Assembly (NCBI GenBank): GCA_017545045.1
Contig: JAFYDA010000051.1
Span: 1 to 64,000, forward strand
Source: Prevotella sp.
GTDB lineage: Bacteria; Bacteroidota; Bacteroidia; Bacteroidales; Bacteroidaceae
Direction: 5' to 3'
DNA: 64,000 bases
A program made the translations under genes and the position numbers. Shown here piece by piece: positions 1 to 7,144 of this stretch; position 1 is the first letter of the stretch, and each line of letters opens with the position of its first letter. Below the pieces are notes generated by a model. The model worked only from the letters and a program-made list of their open reading frames with translations. It was not told the origin of the DNA and ran no database searches.

Positions 1-1
1 A

Positions 2-247
2 CAGATGCTGGGCACCAATTACAATCTGTTGGCTGACGCCATAAGAGAATGTGCCAACGGACAGTCAATTGGCGACTTCATAGAAGACTGGCGATTGCGA
101 TATGCCGCACAATTACTGGCTGAGACTAACCACTCGATAGGACTTGTCATGGAGATGAGCGGATTTGTCAGCCGTAGCCACTTCAACACCATTTTCCGCC
201 AGCGGTTCAAGATGACACCATCGGAATATCGTAAGGCGACGAGGTAA
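2..247 (+). CDS. AraC-family transcriptional regulator, C-terminal HTH part (cut by window start)
   Basis: The visible 80 or so residues form the second half of an AraC/XylS DNA-binding domain: the helix with GDFIEDWRLRYAAQLLAET, the turn SIGLVMEMSGFVSRSHFNTIF, and the ending FRQRFKMTPSEYRKATR, the classic AraC signature. The reading frame is open to the first base, so the first ATG at 5 is internal and the true start lies outside the window. The sensor domain and hence the signal and target genes cannot be seen. In Bacteroidota such ends often belong to AraC-only regulators or to hybrid two-component systems. The gene ends 29 bases before the convergent integrase remnant. Confidence 0.85.
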   Translation, partial: QMLGTNYNLLADAIRECANGQSIGDFIEDWRLRYAAQLLAETNHSIGLVMEMSGFVSRSHFNTIFRQRFKMTPSEYRKATR

Positions 248-276
248 TTATGTCGTCTTGCATTCGGCGAGTTCCG

Positions 277-765
277 TCACTTGATGCTTTTGAACGAAGC
301 ATTGAGCTTGTCACCCAACATCGTCAGGTCTGCATTCAATTTCTGCGATGTGTTTTTTGCATAAATCTGTGTCGTGACGATGTTCGTGTGTCCTAATACA
401 CGACTCACACTCTCGATGGGCATACCCTTTGAAAGCGCCAACGTAGCGAACGAGTGCCGTCTACAGTGGTAGGATATGGATTTCTCTATTCCACAGGCTT
501 CCATCACTGTCTTCAGCTTCTTGCACATCGACCAATAGTTCATTTTTCCAAATATCAGCTTGTCTTCCTGTAGGTGTTTGTAGCGGTCGATAATCTGTAT
601 GGATACATCCATCAGTTTCACTTGGAAGGGGATGCCAGTCTTATGCCGGTGCCCGACAATCCATTTGTCGCCGTTGATGTCTACGATGTTGTCCGGGGGA
701 GGGTACCAACGGGCGGTGAGAGGTGCTTTTGGGGTTACGAATAAGAAGTCTAACTCCTTCACCAA
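277..765 (-). pseudogene. Tyrosine recombinase (integrase), 5'-truncated remnant
   Basis: The translation is the C-terminal half of a Bacteroidota phage-type integrase: H-x-x-R in SYHCRRHSFATLAL, then VLGHTNIVTTQIYAK with the Tyr nucleophile. The N-terminal SAM-like domain and the first catalytic Arg block are missing. The first 25 or so codons (from a TTG at 765) do not resemble an integrase and look like unrelated sequence read through, with homology starting near IVDINGDKWIVGHRHKTG. Without the first Arg and the arm/core-binding domain it should be inactive. It marks a past integration next to the corrinoid locus. I saw no att repeats or other mobile genes nearby. Confidence 0.8.
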
Positions 766-799
766 TCCTCCCCAATTTGCATATCCCTGTATTATAGCC

Positions 800-816
800 G
801 CCCCTTATCAAGGGGC
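800..816. repeat. Short perfect hairpin between integrase remnant and cbiJ-cbiD
   Basis: GCCCCTT / ATC / AAGGGGC forms a 7-bp GC-rich stem with a 3-base loop. There is no T-run directly after it on either strand, so a classical terminator is not supported. It may be a relic of the junction where the integrase was truncated. Confidence 0.45.
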
Positions 817-897
817 TCTAAATCCCCGTCTTGCCTTTATTTTAGGTCGAATTGCGTTATTTCTCCAAAATCCGTTGTTCTTTACAAGCTTTTTTCG

Positions 898-905
898 TAA
901 CTTTG
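898..905 (+). promoter_or_regulatory. Bacteroidota -7 promoter motif for cbiJ-cbiD
   Basis: TAACTTTG matches the TAnnTTTG consensus. A start a few bases downstream (about 909-912) leaves a short leader before the ATG at 935 and almost none before the in-frame ATG at 914, which favours 935. Confidence 0.6.
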
Positions 906-934
906 CCATCAAGATGTGCGAAGTTACCAATGCG

Positions 935-2803
935 ATGATACTGGTATTCGGAGGAACGACGGAGGGCCGCAAGGCTGCGGAGGTGCTGGAAGAGAGTGGC
1001 TCCCCGTATTTCTATAGCACGAAAACAGGAGTGCAGGAACTGACGTTGCACCACGGGCAGTGTATCGGAGGTGCATTGGATATTGAGGCGATGCGCTTGT
1101 TCTGTGTGGAACACGACATCCGGCTCATCGTAGACGCTGCTCATCCATTTGCCTGTCAGTTGCATGAGACGGTCATTGGCATGGCCGAATCATTGGCTAT
1201 CCCTGTCGTCCGCTACGAAAGGATCTATCCTCCACGTGACCCTGACATTACATGGATTGACGATTACAGCCATATAAAAGCAACGGACTTGCACGGACTT
1301 ACACTGTTAGCAACGACAGGCGTGCAGAGCATCAGCAAGCTGAAATGGTTAGAGGCGGAGGGAGTAAAAGTCATATATAGGATACTGAATCGGGAGAGTA
1401 GCATTCAGTTGGCGCATCAGCAAGGGGCGAGCGACGAACAGCTTTGTTTCTATGATTTGACAGATCACGGGGACAGTCCCCGTGTAATCCACGACGCTTC
1501 TCACACAGGTGACATTCCCCATGTTCCAGATGCCATCCTATTGAAGGAAAGCGGCCTCAGTGGAGGGTTTGTAGAGAAGGTAGCCGAGGCAAAGGCTAAA
1601 GGAATGCGCATCATCGCACTCAAACGCCCGGAAATTGCACAACGGAACCGACCCTATTGTGCAATTTGCAACGGACCGTATGGGCTGCGACGGGCTGTCG
1701 AGAAACTTCTGCCCGATTTTTTCCCTCTGCACAGTGGTCTGACCACGGGAACGTGTGCCACTGCTGCAGCCATCGCAGCAACGAGGCGGTTGCTGACAGG
1801 CGAGACGCCTAAGGAAGTGCCGGTATTGTTGCCCGATGGCGAGACGATTGCAGTAGCGGTGGGGTATGGTGACGGGTATGCCTACTGCATCAAGGAGGCA
1901 GGCGACGACCCCGACGTGACCGACGGCATAGAAATCAGGGCTACAGTTGCAGCAGAGGACTTACACGGACAGACACGGGAACAAGAACTCCGTGAGACTT
2001 CGTGTGAGTCCGTTGCCATAGAAGGTGGCGAAGGCGTCGGGCGGTTTACGCTGCCTGGCTTTGACTTTCCTCCTGGCGAGGCTGCCATCAACAAGGCGCC
2101 GCGAGAGATGATTCGCAATAATCTTGAAAGACTTACCAATCCCTTCCATTCAGGGAGGAATCGGAGGTGGGTCTGCACGATTTCCGTACCGAATGGCTCA
2201 GAGATTGCCAAGCGGACGTTCAATCCCCGTCTCGGCATCGAAGGCGGTATCAGCATCATTGGTGTTTCAGGCATCGTAAAGCCGTTCAGCGAGGAGGCGT
2301 TTATCAACAGCATTCGCAAGTGCATGGAGGTGGCCAAGGCCAGTGGATCAGAGCGTGTGGTCATCAACAGCGGCGGCAAGAGCGAACGTTTTGTAAAAGC
2401 ACTCTATCCAGACTTGCCACGTCAGGCTTTTGTAGAATATGGCAATTATGTTGGAAAAACGTTGAGAATAGCCCATGAGCTTAACATCAGGAAGGTAACC
2501 CTTGGCGTCATGTTAGGGAAAGCTGTGAAATTGGCCGCAGGCAATCTTGACACCCATAGTCGTAAGACCGTGATGGACAAGGCTTTCGTCCTTCAGATGT
2601 TGGAAGAATCAGGCATTTCGATTGATATCAATAACATTACACTGGCACGTGAATTGTGGGAGAAAGCACCTTCTGACCATTTGCAGGATTTCGCACAGAC
2701 GGTCATCCGCCACTGCCATGAACATTGCGATCCACTTCTGTCAAACGGGGCACTCACTATCCTACTTATTGACGACAACGGAAAGATATATGAAGAAGTA
2801 TAA
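935..2803 (+). CDS. cbiJD: Fused precorrin-6A reductase / cobalt-precorrin-5B C1-methyltransferase (CbiJ-CbiD)
   Basis: Bifunctional corrin-ring enzyme of about 622 residues. The N-terminal part (about 1-255) is a CbiJ/CobK reductase: ILVFGGTTEGR at the start, the DAAHPFA motif, and ATTGVQSISKLKWLE. The C-terminal part (about 262-622) is CbiD, beginning HSGLTTGTCATAAAIAATR, with the GISIIGVSGIVKPFSEEA block. CbiD methylates C-1 of cobalt-precorrin-5B with SAM; CbiJ reduces precorrin-6A with NAD(P)H, so the fusion joins consecutive cytoplasmic steps of anaerobic B12 synthesis. The frame is open back to 599, but MILVFGGTTEGR is the canonical CbiJ start and the promoter motif lies just before it. 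Its 3' end overlaps the HAD gene by 14 bases. Start at 914 is the alternative. Confidence 0.9.
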   Translation: MILVFGGTTEGRKAAEVLEESGSPYFYSTKTGVQELTLHHGQCIGGALDIEAMRLFCVEHDIRLIVDAAHPFACQLHETVIGMAESLAIPVVRYERIYPPRDPDITWIDDYSHIKATDLHGLTLLATTGVQSISKLKWLEAEGVKVIYRILNRESSIQLAHQQGASDEQLCFYDLTDHGDSPRVIHDASHTGDIPHVPDAILLKESGLSGGFVEKVAEAKAKGMRIIALKRPEIAQRNRPYCAICNGPYGLRRAVEKLLPDFFPLHSGLTTGTCATAAAIAATRRLLTGETPKEVPVLLPDGETIAVAVGYGDGYAYCIKEAGDDPDVTDGIEIRATVAAEDLHGQTREQELRETSCESVAIEGGEGVGRFTLPGFDFPPGEAAINKAPREMIRNNLERLTNPFHSGRNRRWVCTISVPNGSEIAKRTFNPRLGIEGGISIIGVSGIVKPFSEEAFINSIRKCMEVAKASGSERVVINSGGKSERFVKALYPDLPRQAFVEYGNYVGKTLRIAHELNIRKVTLGVMLGKAVKLAAGNLDTHSRKTVMDKAFVLQMLEESGISIDINNITLARELWEKAPSDHLQDFAQTVIRHCHEHCDPLLSNGALTILLIDDNGKIYEEV

Positions 2804-3500
2804 AGACCTGTTCATCGATTTCGATGATACACTGTACGACACTTACGGCAATGCCGTCATCGCTTTGCGCGAAACTTTCGAGGCATTCCAGTTAGGGCGA
2901 TTCTTTGAAGACCCGCAAATATTCTATGATGCCTATTGGACGGCGAATATCAGCCTATGGAGCCGCTATTCGAAAGGGGAAATCACACGTTCTTACCTGA
3001 TTGTTGAACGTTTCCGCCGTCCGCTCTCCGAGGGAAAGGGCTTGGAGGTAACGGAATCCTTGTGTTTAGAAATGAGTGACAAATTCCTTGACTTTTGTTC
3101 CTCGAAACCTGGTGTCATCGACGGTGCCCACGAATTGATGGATTATCTTCGAGACAAGGGCTATCGCATGCATATATGCAGCAATGGTTTCCACGAAGTA
3201 CAGTACAAGAAACTCGCAGCCTGCGGCCTCAGGGACTATTTCGACACCATTATTCTAAGCGAAGACGCTGGTGCCAATAAACCATCACCGCTCTACTTCG
3301 ACTATGCGTTCAAGGTGTCAGGGGCCAACAGGGAAAGTACATTGATGATTGGTGATAATCTACAGAGCGACATTCTCGGTGCGATGAATGCCGGCATCGA
3401 TGCGATGCTCTTCAACCGCTGGCAGGTGTCCCCAGAAGAGTTCCCGCAGAATCTGACGTTCGCCGTGGATCACCTACGCGACATCATGTCAATCTTATAG
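2790..3500 (+). CDS. HAD-family phosphatase (YjjG-like)
   Basis: A 236-residue HAD superfamily hydrolase. Motif I is FIDFDDTLYDT near residue 10, motif II is the Ser of ICSNGFHEVQ, motif III the Lys of GANKPSPLYFDYA and motif IV IGDNLQSDILGAMNAG. The helical cap sits between motifs I and II, as in the YjjG/noncanonical-nucleotide phosphatase group. The ATG at 2790 lies inside the end of cbiJ-cbiD (14-base overlap), so translation is probably coupled. The frame is open upstream but only as a shadow of CbiD. Substrate is unknown. Position alone might suggest a phosphatase step in cobalamin assembly (the alpha-ribazole phosphatase is normally CobC), but that is conjecture. It converges with btuC at a 15-base gap. 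Confidence 0.85.
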   Translation: MKKYKDLFIDFDDTLYDTYGNAVIALRETFEAFQLGRFFEDPQIFYDAYWTANISLWSRYSKGEITRSYLIVERFRRPLSEGKGLEVTESLCLEMSDKFLDFCSSKPGVIDGAHELMDYLRDKGYRMHICSNGFHEVQYKKLAACGLRDYFDTIILSEDAGANKPSPLYFDYAFKVSGANRESTLMIGDNLQSDILGAMNAGIDAMLFNRWQVSPEEFPQNLTFAVDHLRDIMSIL

Positions 3501-3515
3501 AAAGTCCTTCATCTG

Positions 3516-4553
3516 TTAATCTCCCACGGTATCACGCCTTCTGCGGAAAATAACGGCAGCAATAACGGGGGCACCGACGAGGGCGGTGACACTGTTGACA
3601 GGAAGGGCACCCTCAAAGCCTGGCATGCGAGCGATGAGGTTGCACGTCAAGGCGAGAGTAGCACCACAGAGGGCCGTGGCGGGCAACAGCAGACGATGGT
3701 CACTGGTGCGGAAGATGGCACGAGCCAGATGAGGCACAGCAAGGCCGATAAACATAATAGGACCGCAATAGGCCGTGACAATGGCCACGAGCACGCCACT
3801 TGAGACAATAACCAACCGGCGGGCCTGACGGATATTCAATCCGAGGCTTGCAGCGTAGCGGTCACCAAGCTGAAGTAGGTTCATTGGTTTTACCAATAGG
3901 AATGCCATAGGCAGCAGCACGGCCATGAGCGCGACAAAAAGCAACATCTCATCGCCACTGACGCGTGAGAAGGAGCCTAATCCCCATACGACAAAGGCTT
4001 TCACATCTTCTTCAGGAGAGAGGAACTTCAGCACGCCGATGATGGCATTAGCCAAATAGCCTATCATCACACCTATTATCAATAAGGTGACGTTTCCCTT
4101 CACTTTCTGCGACACCCAGAGAACAAGCAGCAGTACTGCCAGTGCTCCCACGATGGCTGCGATACTCATGGCAGCATCGCCCAGATAGCCCAGTCGCGAG
4201 AGTGCAACGCCACCAATACGTCCTGACAGCAAGACAACAAAAGCAACTCCAAGAGCTGAACCATTGCTGATACCAAGCACGGAAGGACCTGCCAGAGGAT
4301 TACGGAAGACGGTTTGCATCTGCAAGCCACTGACGGCAAGACCAGCCCCCGCAACGATGGCCGTCAAGGCCTGAGGCAGACGACTACTGAATATAATATT
4401 CGTCCATATCTCATTGGAGCTACCTCCCATCAGAATACGGCACACTTCTAACATCGGAATCCTAACGGAGCCGATGAGCAGGTTGACAAGCACAAGCACT
4501 AAAATGCCCACAACGAGGAGGAACAACAAAGGCAGCGGACGTCGCATCATCAT
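3516..4553 (-). CDS. btuC: FecCD/BtuC-type ABC transporter permease
   Basis: A 345-residue polytopic inner-membrane protein of the FecCD family, with about nine or ten hydrophobic segments starting at residue 8. Family signatures visible are SSRLPQALTAIVAGAGLAVSG, MQTVFRNPLAGPSVLGISNG and PIMFIGLAVPHLARAIF. FecCD permeases move siderophores, heme or cobalamin. The neighbouring corrinoid genes argue for cobalamin or cobinamide here. Its ATG overlaps the stop of the binding-protein gene by one base (TAATG), so the two are coupled. No BtuD-type ATPase gene is adjacent: the next gene is the convergent HAD gene. Assignment to B12 rather than heme or iron rests on context. Confidence 0.85.
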   Translation of the reverse strand: MMMRRPLPLLFLLVVGILVLVLVNLLIGSVRIPMLEVCRILMGGSSNEIWTNIIFSSRLPQALTAIVAGAGLAVSGLQMQTVFRNPLAGPSVLGISNGSALGVAFVVLLSGRIGGVALSRLGYLGDAAMSIAAIVGALAVLLLVLWVSQKVKGNVTLLIIGVMIGYLANAIIGVLKFLSPEEDVKAFVVWGLGSFSRVSGDEMLLFVALMAVLLPMAFLLVKPMNLLQLGDRYAASLGLNIRQARRLVIVSSGVLVAIVTAYCGPIMFIGLAVPHLARAIFRTSDHRLLLPATALCGATLALTCNLIARMPGFEGALPVNSVTALVGAPVIAAVIFRRRRDTVGD

Positions 4554-5665
4554 TATCTCAGAAGTTTATAATAGGTTGGATGATAGTCTGGCTCTACTAA
4601 TTCAGGGTGGAAGACGGCCACAAAATCCTTCAACAACACATCGGGCTGAACAGGTGACATCTCATAGTAAGCCTGTCTTTTCATGTTGCAATAGATGACC
4701 TTCCGCTCCTTGTAAGCCTTAAAGAGTTCGTTACGAGGTTCTGAGGCTTTCAGCGCTTCATACGAGAATTCGCCAGGGAAGCTGTTTAGAATGCGCCAGT
4801 AATCAGCATTGGCAGCTAACGCATACATCTTTTCAAATTCCAAATCCTCACCTGCCGTCTCATCATCATTAATCACATATTCCGCACCAGCATCGCGGAA
4901 AATCTGTGCCAGATAGTTCTTACCACCAACAGCGTGCCAGTTTCCATAGTGCATCTCGCCACTGAAGACCGTCGGTCGTTGAGCCACCTTGGCAGTTTTG
5001 GCCTTCAACTGATTATAACGGTTCTCAATGCCTGCAAAGACATCGTTAGCCTCACGTTCCTTACCGATGAACATACCCACAAACTTAATCCACTCAGCCT
5101 GTCCTAACGGGTCGAGTTCCTGATACCCTAAATGTGGCACCAGCAGGATGCCCGTTTCCTTGATGACATCATAGCCACCTCGTTTGGAGGGAGAAATGAA
5201 TATCACATCAGGATTGGCAGCGAGCACCATCTCTGTATCGAAATTGCCTTCCATGCCTATCTTCACGATGCGACCGTCCTCCACACGCTTCAAAATATCC
5301 TTATTGAACATGTTCTTCGTACCTGTGAGTCCTTTCACCACATCATGGGCATCCAGAATGGTGAAGTTTGACAATTGTAACGAAGTCATACAAATGGTAC
5401 TCTTTATAGGTACACGTACCTTTATATATTTATTAGGAACTATCGCGTCATCAGCATAAACCAAGGCATAGTGGTCGTGTTTGCCCACATCCACTAAACG
5501 GATACCAGCGGAATCGCGAACACTAAAGCCGGTGGCGTACTTCACTTCAACATGGATGACAGAATCAGCAGTAGCGGGAACTTCCGTTCCTTGCGACTTA
5601 CCGCCCTTCCAGGAACAGGCACTAAACAAAAGAGTGACCATTAAGAGACAAAGCGCTTTTTTCAT
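4553..5665 (-). CDS. btuF: Periplasmic substrate-binding lipoprotein (BtuF-like) of the corrinoid ABC transporter
   Basis: A 370-residue lipoprotein: signal peptide with lipobox LLFSAC (Cys about residue 17), then a class III (helical backbone) metal-chelate binding fold. Visible parts are a VFISPSKRGGYDVIKETG strand/loop and DPLGQAEWIKFVGMFIGKE leading into the backbone helix. It should capture corrinoid in the periplasm and hand it to the permease encoded next (1-base overlap). It is about 100 residues longer than Escherichia coli BtuF, mainly at the N-terminus, as in Bacteroidota relatives. Its ATG overlaps the upstream CbiA fragment stop by 4 bases (ATGA). Iron or heme binding cannot be excluded from sequence alone. 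Confidence 0.82.
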   Translation of the reverse strand: MKKALCLLMVTLLFSACSWKGGKSQGTEVPATADSVIHVEVKYATGFSVRDSAGIRLVDVGKHDHYALVYADDAIVPNKYIKVRVPIKSTICMTSLQLSNFTILDAHDVVKGLTGTKNMFNKDILKRVEDGRIVKIGMEGNFDTEMVLAANPDVIFISPSKRGGYDVIKETGILLVPHLGYQELDPLGQAEWIKFVGMFIGKEREANDVFAGIENRYNQLKAKTAKVAQRPTVFSGEMHYGNWHAVGGKNYLAQIFRDAGAEYVINDDETAGEDLEFEKMYALAANADYWRILNSFPGEFSYEALKASEPRNELFKAYKERKVIYCNMKRQAYYEMSPVQPDVLLKDFVAVFHPELVEPDYHPTYYKLLR

Positions 5666-6222
5666 CTTATCTGATATAAATGAGTATAACTGGATAATAC
5701 ATTCTTATACTTAAACACAGGTGTTTCGACAGGATTTCCTTTAGCATCGTAGACTTGAACGACACTTTTTGGCACTTCGCCCAAAAATTGCGTATAATGG
5801 AACTCATGCCCACGAAACTCTCTCCCATCGAGTATGAAGCGACGATAGCCCAACGACAGTTTACGGTCTGCTTTTCTGGCCGTAATGACATAAGGTAATA
5901 CCCCACACATTGGGAACTCCCCATCATCGGTGACAATGCTACGGCAAAGATACATCATGCCGCCACATTCAGCCACCACCCTACCCTCCTGCTCTGCGAA
6001 TGCCTTGACAGCATCACGGCAAGCTTCGTTGGCAACAAGAGCCTTCAGATGTTTCTCTGGATAGCCACCTGGCAGGTAAAGCAGGTCGACGTTACGGAAG
6101 TCAGGCACATCCGTTTCTGGATTGAAGAAACACACATTACCTAATCGGTCAATGTTCTCCTGATAAATAAAGGAGAACGATTCTTCAGTTCGGGCTATCA
6201 GGGTATTAAGAATTTCTTCCAT
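5662..6222 (-). CDS. cbiA: Cobyrinate a,c-diamide synthase, C-terminal glutaminase part (split cbiA)
   Basis: These 186 residues are the class I glutamine amidotransferase-like half of CbiA: YLPGGYPEKHLKALV, then VVAECGGMMYLC with the nucleophile Cys, and GHEFHYTQF with a catalytic His. It begins RTEESFSFIYQEN, which in intact CbiA follows directly on the sequence at the end of the ATPase half encoded just upstream in another frame. The two frames overlap by 25 bases. The ATG at 6222 is the only apparent start for this half, so it would be made only by re-initiation or frameshifting. Overlaps btuF by 4 bases. Confidence 0.8.
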   Translation of the reverse strand: MEEILNTLIARTEESFSFIYQENIDRLGNVCFFNPETDVPDFRNVDLLYLPGGYPEKHLKALVANEACRDAVKAFAEQEGRVVAECGGMMYLCRSIVTDDGEFPMCGVLPYVITARKADRKLSLGYRRFILDGREFRGHEFHYTQFLGEVPKSVVQVYDAKGNPVETPVFKYKNVLSSYTHLYQIR

Positions 6223-6851
6223 GCTACATGTTCTTCCAATAGTTGTATCAACTTCTGACTCTCAGCCTTTTCAGAGAAGTCGAGTCCCAAGTATCGTGAG
6301 CCTTGCTCGAGTGCAGCATTTTTTGGCAGATAGCCAAAACAGTCAACATGCAAGTCCTCGCACACTTGCCTAAGCATCTGGAAATGCTTTTCTGATCCTA
6401 CCTTATTAAATATAATCCCTGCAATACAAATATCCTCCCTAAAATGAATAAAACCAGAGAGTAGTGCAGCCATCGAATAAGCTGCAGACTTTGCATCGAC
6501 TACTAACACCACTGGTATATTCAATATGCGGGCAATTTCATACGAGGAACCTTTCTCGCGGTCATAGCCGTCGAACAATCCCATCATGCCTTCCACTACA
6601 CAGACATCGGCATCGGCACCATAACAAGAAAACAATTGCCTGACATGTTCAGGTGTAGCCATAAAAGTATCAAGGTTAATGCTGGGCCGTCCACATACCA
6701 CTTCATGAAATTTAGTATCGATATAGTCAGGACCACATTTAAAGGGCTGAACCTTATAGCCCTTACTCACCAGCAACGCCATCAGCCCTCGTGCAACCGT
6801 CGTTTTGCCAGAGCCACTCATGGGTGCTGCGATGAGAATACTTGCTTTCAT
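6198..6851 (-). CDS. cbiA: Cobyrinate a,c-diamide synthase, N-terminal ATP-binding part (split cbiA)
   Basis: These 217 residues are the dethiobiotin-synthetase-like ATPase half of CbiA: P-loop APMSGSGKTTVARGL at the N-terminus, KCGPDYIDTKFH, and VVEGMMGLFDG. CbiA amidates the a and c side chains of (cobalt) cobyrinate with ATP and glutamine. The frame stops after HVAWKKFLIP. The other frame reads MEEILNTLIARTEE at the same place, the expected CbiA continuation, so the gene looks broken by a 1-base deletion near 6225. The start at 6851 matches the canonical start of the family and lies only 4 bases from a TAnnTTTG motif. Confidence 0.85.
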   Translation of the reverse strand: MKASILIAAPMSGSGKTTVARGLMALLVSKGYKVQPFKCGPDYIDTKFHEVVCGRPSINLDTFMATPEHVRQLFSCYGADADVCVVEGMMGLFDGYDREKGSSYEIARILNIPVVLVVDAKSAAYSMAALLSGFIHFREDICIAGIIFNKVGSEKHFQMLRQVCEDLHVDCFGYLPKNAALEQGSRYLGLDFSEKAESQKLIQLLEEHVAWKKFLIP

Positions 6852-6855
6852 ACTG

Positions 6856-6863
6856 CAAAATTA
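6856..6863 (-). promoter_or_regulatory. Bacteroidota -7 promoter motif for cbiA-btuF-btuC
   Basis: On the minus strand TAATTTTG lies 4 bases before the cbiA ATG at 6851. Expected transcription start falls on or next to the ATG, so the message would be leaderless or nearly so. It is divergent from the riboswitch promoter about 45 bases away. Confidence 0.5.
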
Positions 6864-6905
6864 GAAAAAAAGTTGGAAATTATATGTTTTTATCCAAAAA
6901 AGTTG

Positions 6906-6913
6906 TATCTTTG
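6906..6913 (+). promoter_or_regulatory. Bacteroidota -7 promoter motif for the B12 riboswitch / btuB unit
   Basis: TATCTTTG matches TAnnTTTG and lies about 10-15 bases before the first paired element of the cobalamin riboswitch, as expected for its transcription start. Confidence 0.6.
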
Positions 6914-6923
6914 CAAACGATAA

Positions 6924-7124
6924 TGGCAATCTGGTGGCTGAAGCCGCCATGATGTAAGGGAATCCGGTGAAAATCCAGAACTGTACCTGCAGCTGTAATC
7001 CTCTTTAAAGAAGTCTGTTTGTATAACGCCACTGAGGTCACTCGGGAAGGTAAAACAGACTGGGGAAAGTCAGAAGACCTGCCACAAACCAAAACAAGCC
7101 CGTTCAGGAGTTAGCGGTGCTGAA
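6924..7124 (+). ncRNA. Cobalamin (AdoCbl-type) riboswitch
   Basis: The conserved parts of the B12 aptamer occur in order on the plus strand: a GGTGGCTGAAGCCGCC stem region (6934-6949), AAGGGAATCCGGTGAAAATCC (split at 6957-6975), CTGTAATCC (6993-7001), the L5 sequence GCCACTG (7028-7034), CGGGAAGG (7043-7050) and the B12 box AGTCAGAAGACCTGCC (7068-7083). A weak downstream hairpin, TTCAG (7103-7107) with CTGAA (7120-7124), sits 20 bases before the btuB ATG and may be the expression platform. Cobalamin binding is expected to lower expression of btuB, cbiK-like and the second receptor. The divergent cbiA unit is not controlled by it. Confidence 0.92.
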
Positions 7125-7144
7125 TTAGAGACATACAATTAACA

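Noticed and set aside
599..934. Upstream extension of the cbiJ-cbiD frame (extra 112 codons)
   Set aside because: It runs through the integrase remnant, a hairpin and the promoter motif; no CbiJ relative has such an N-terminus.
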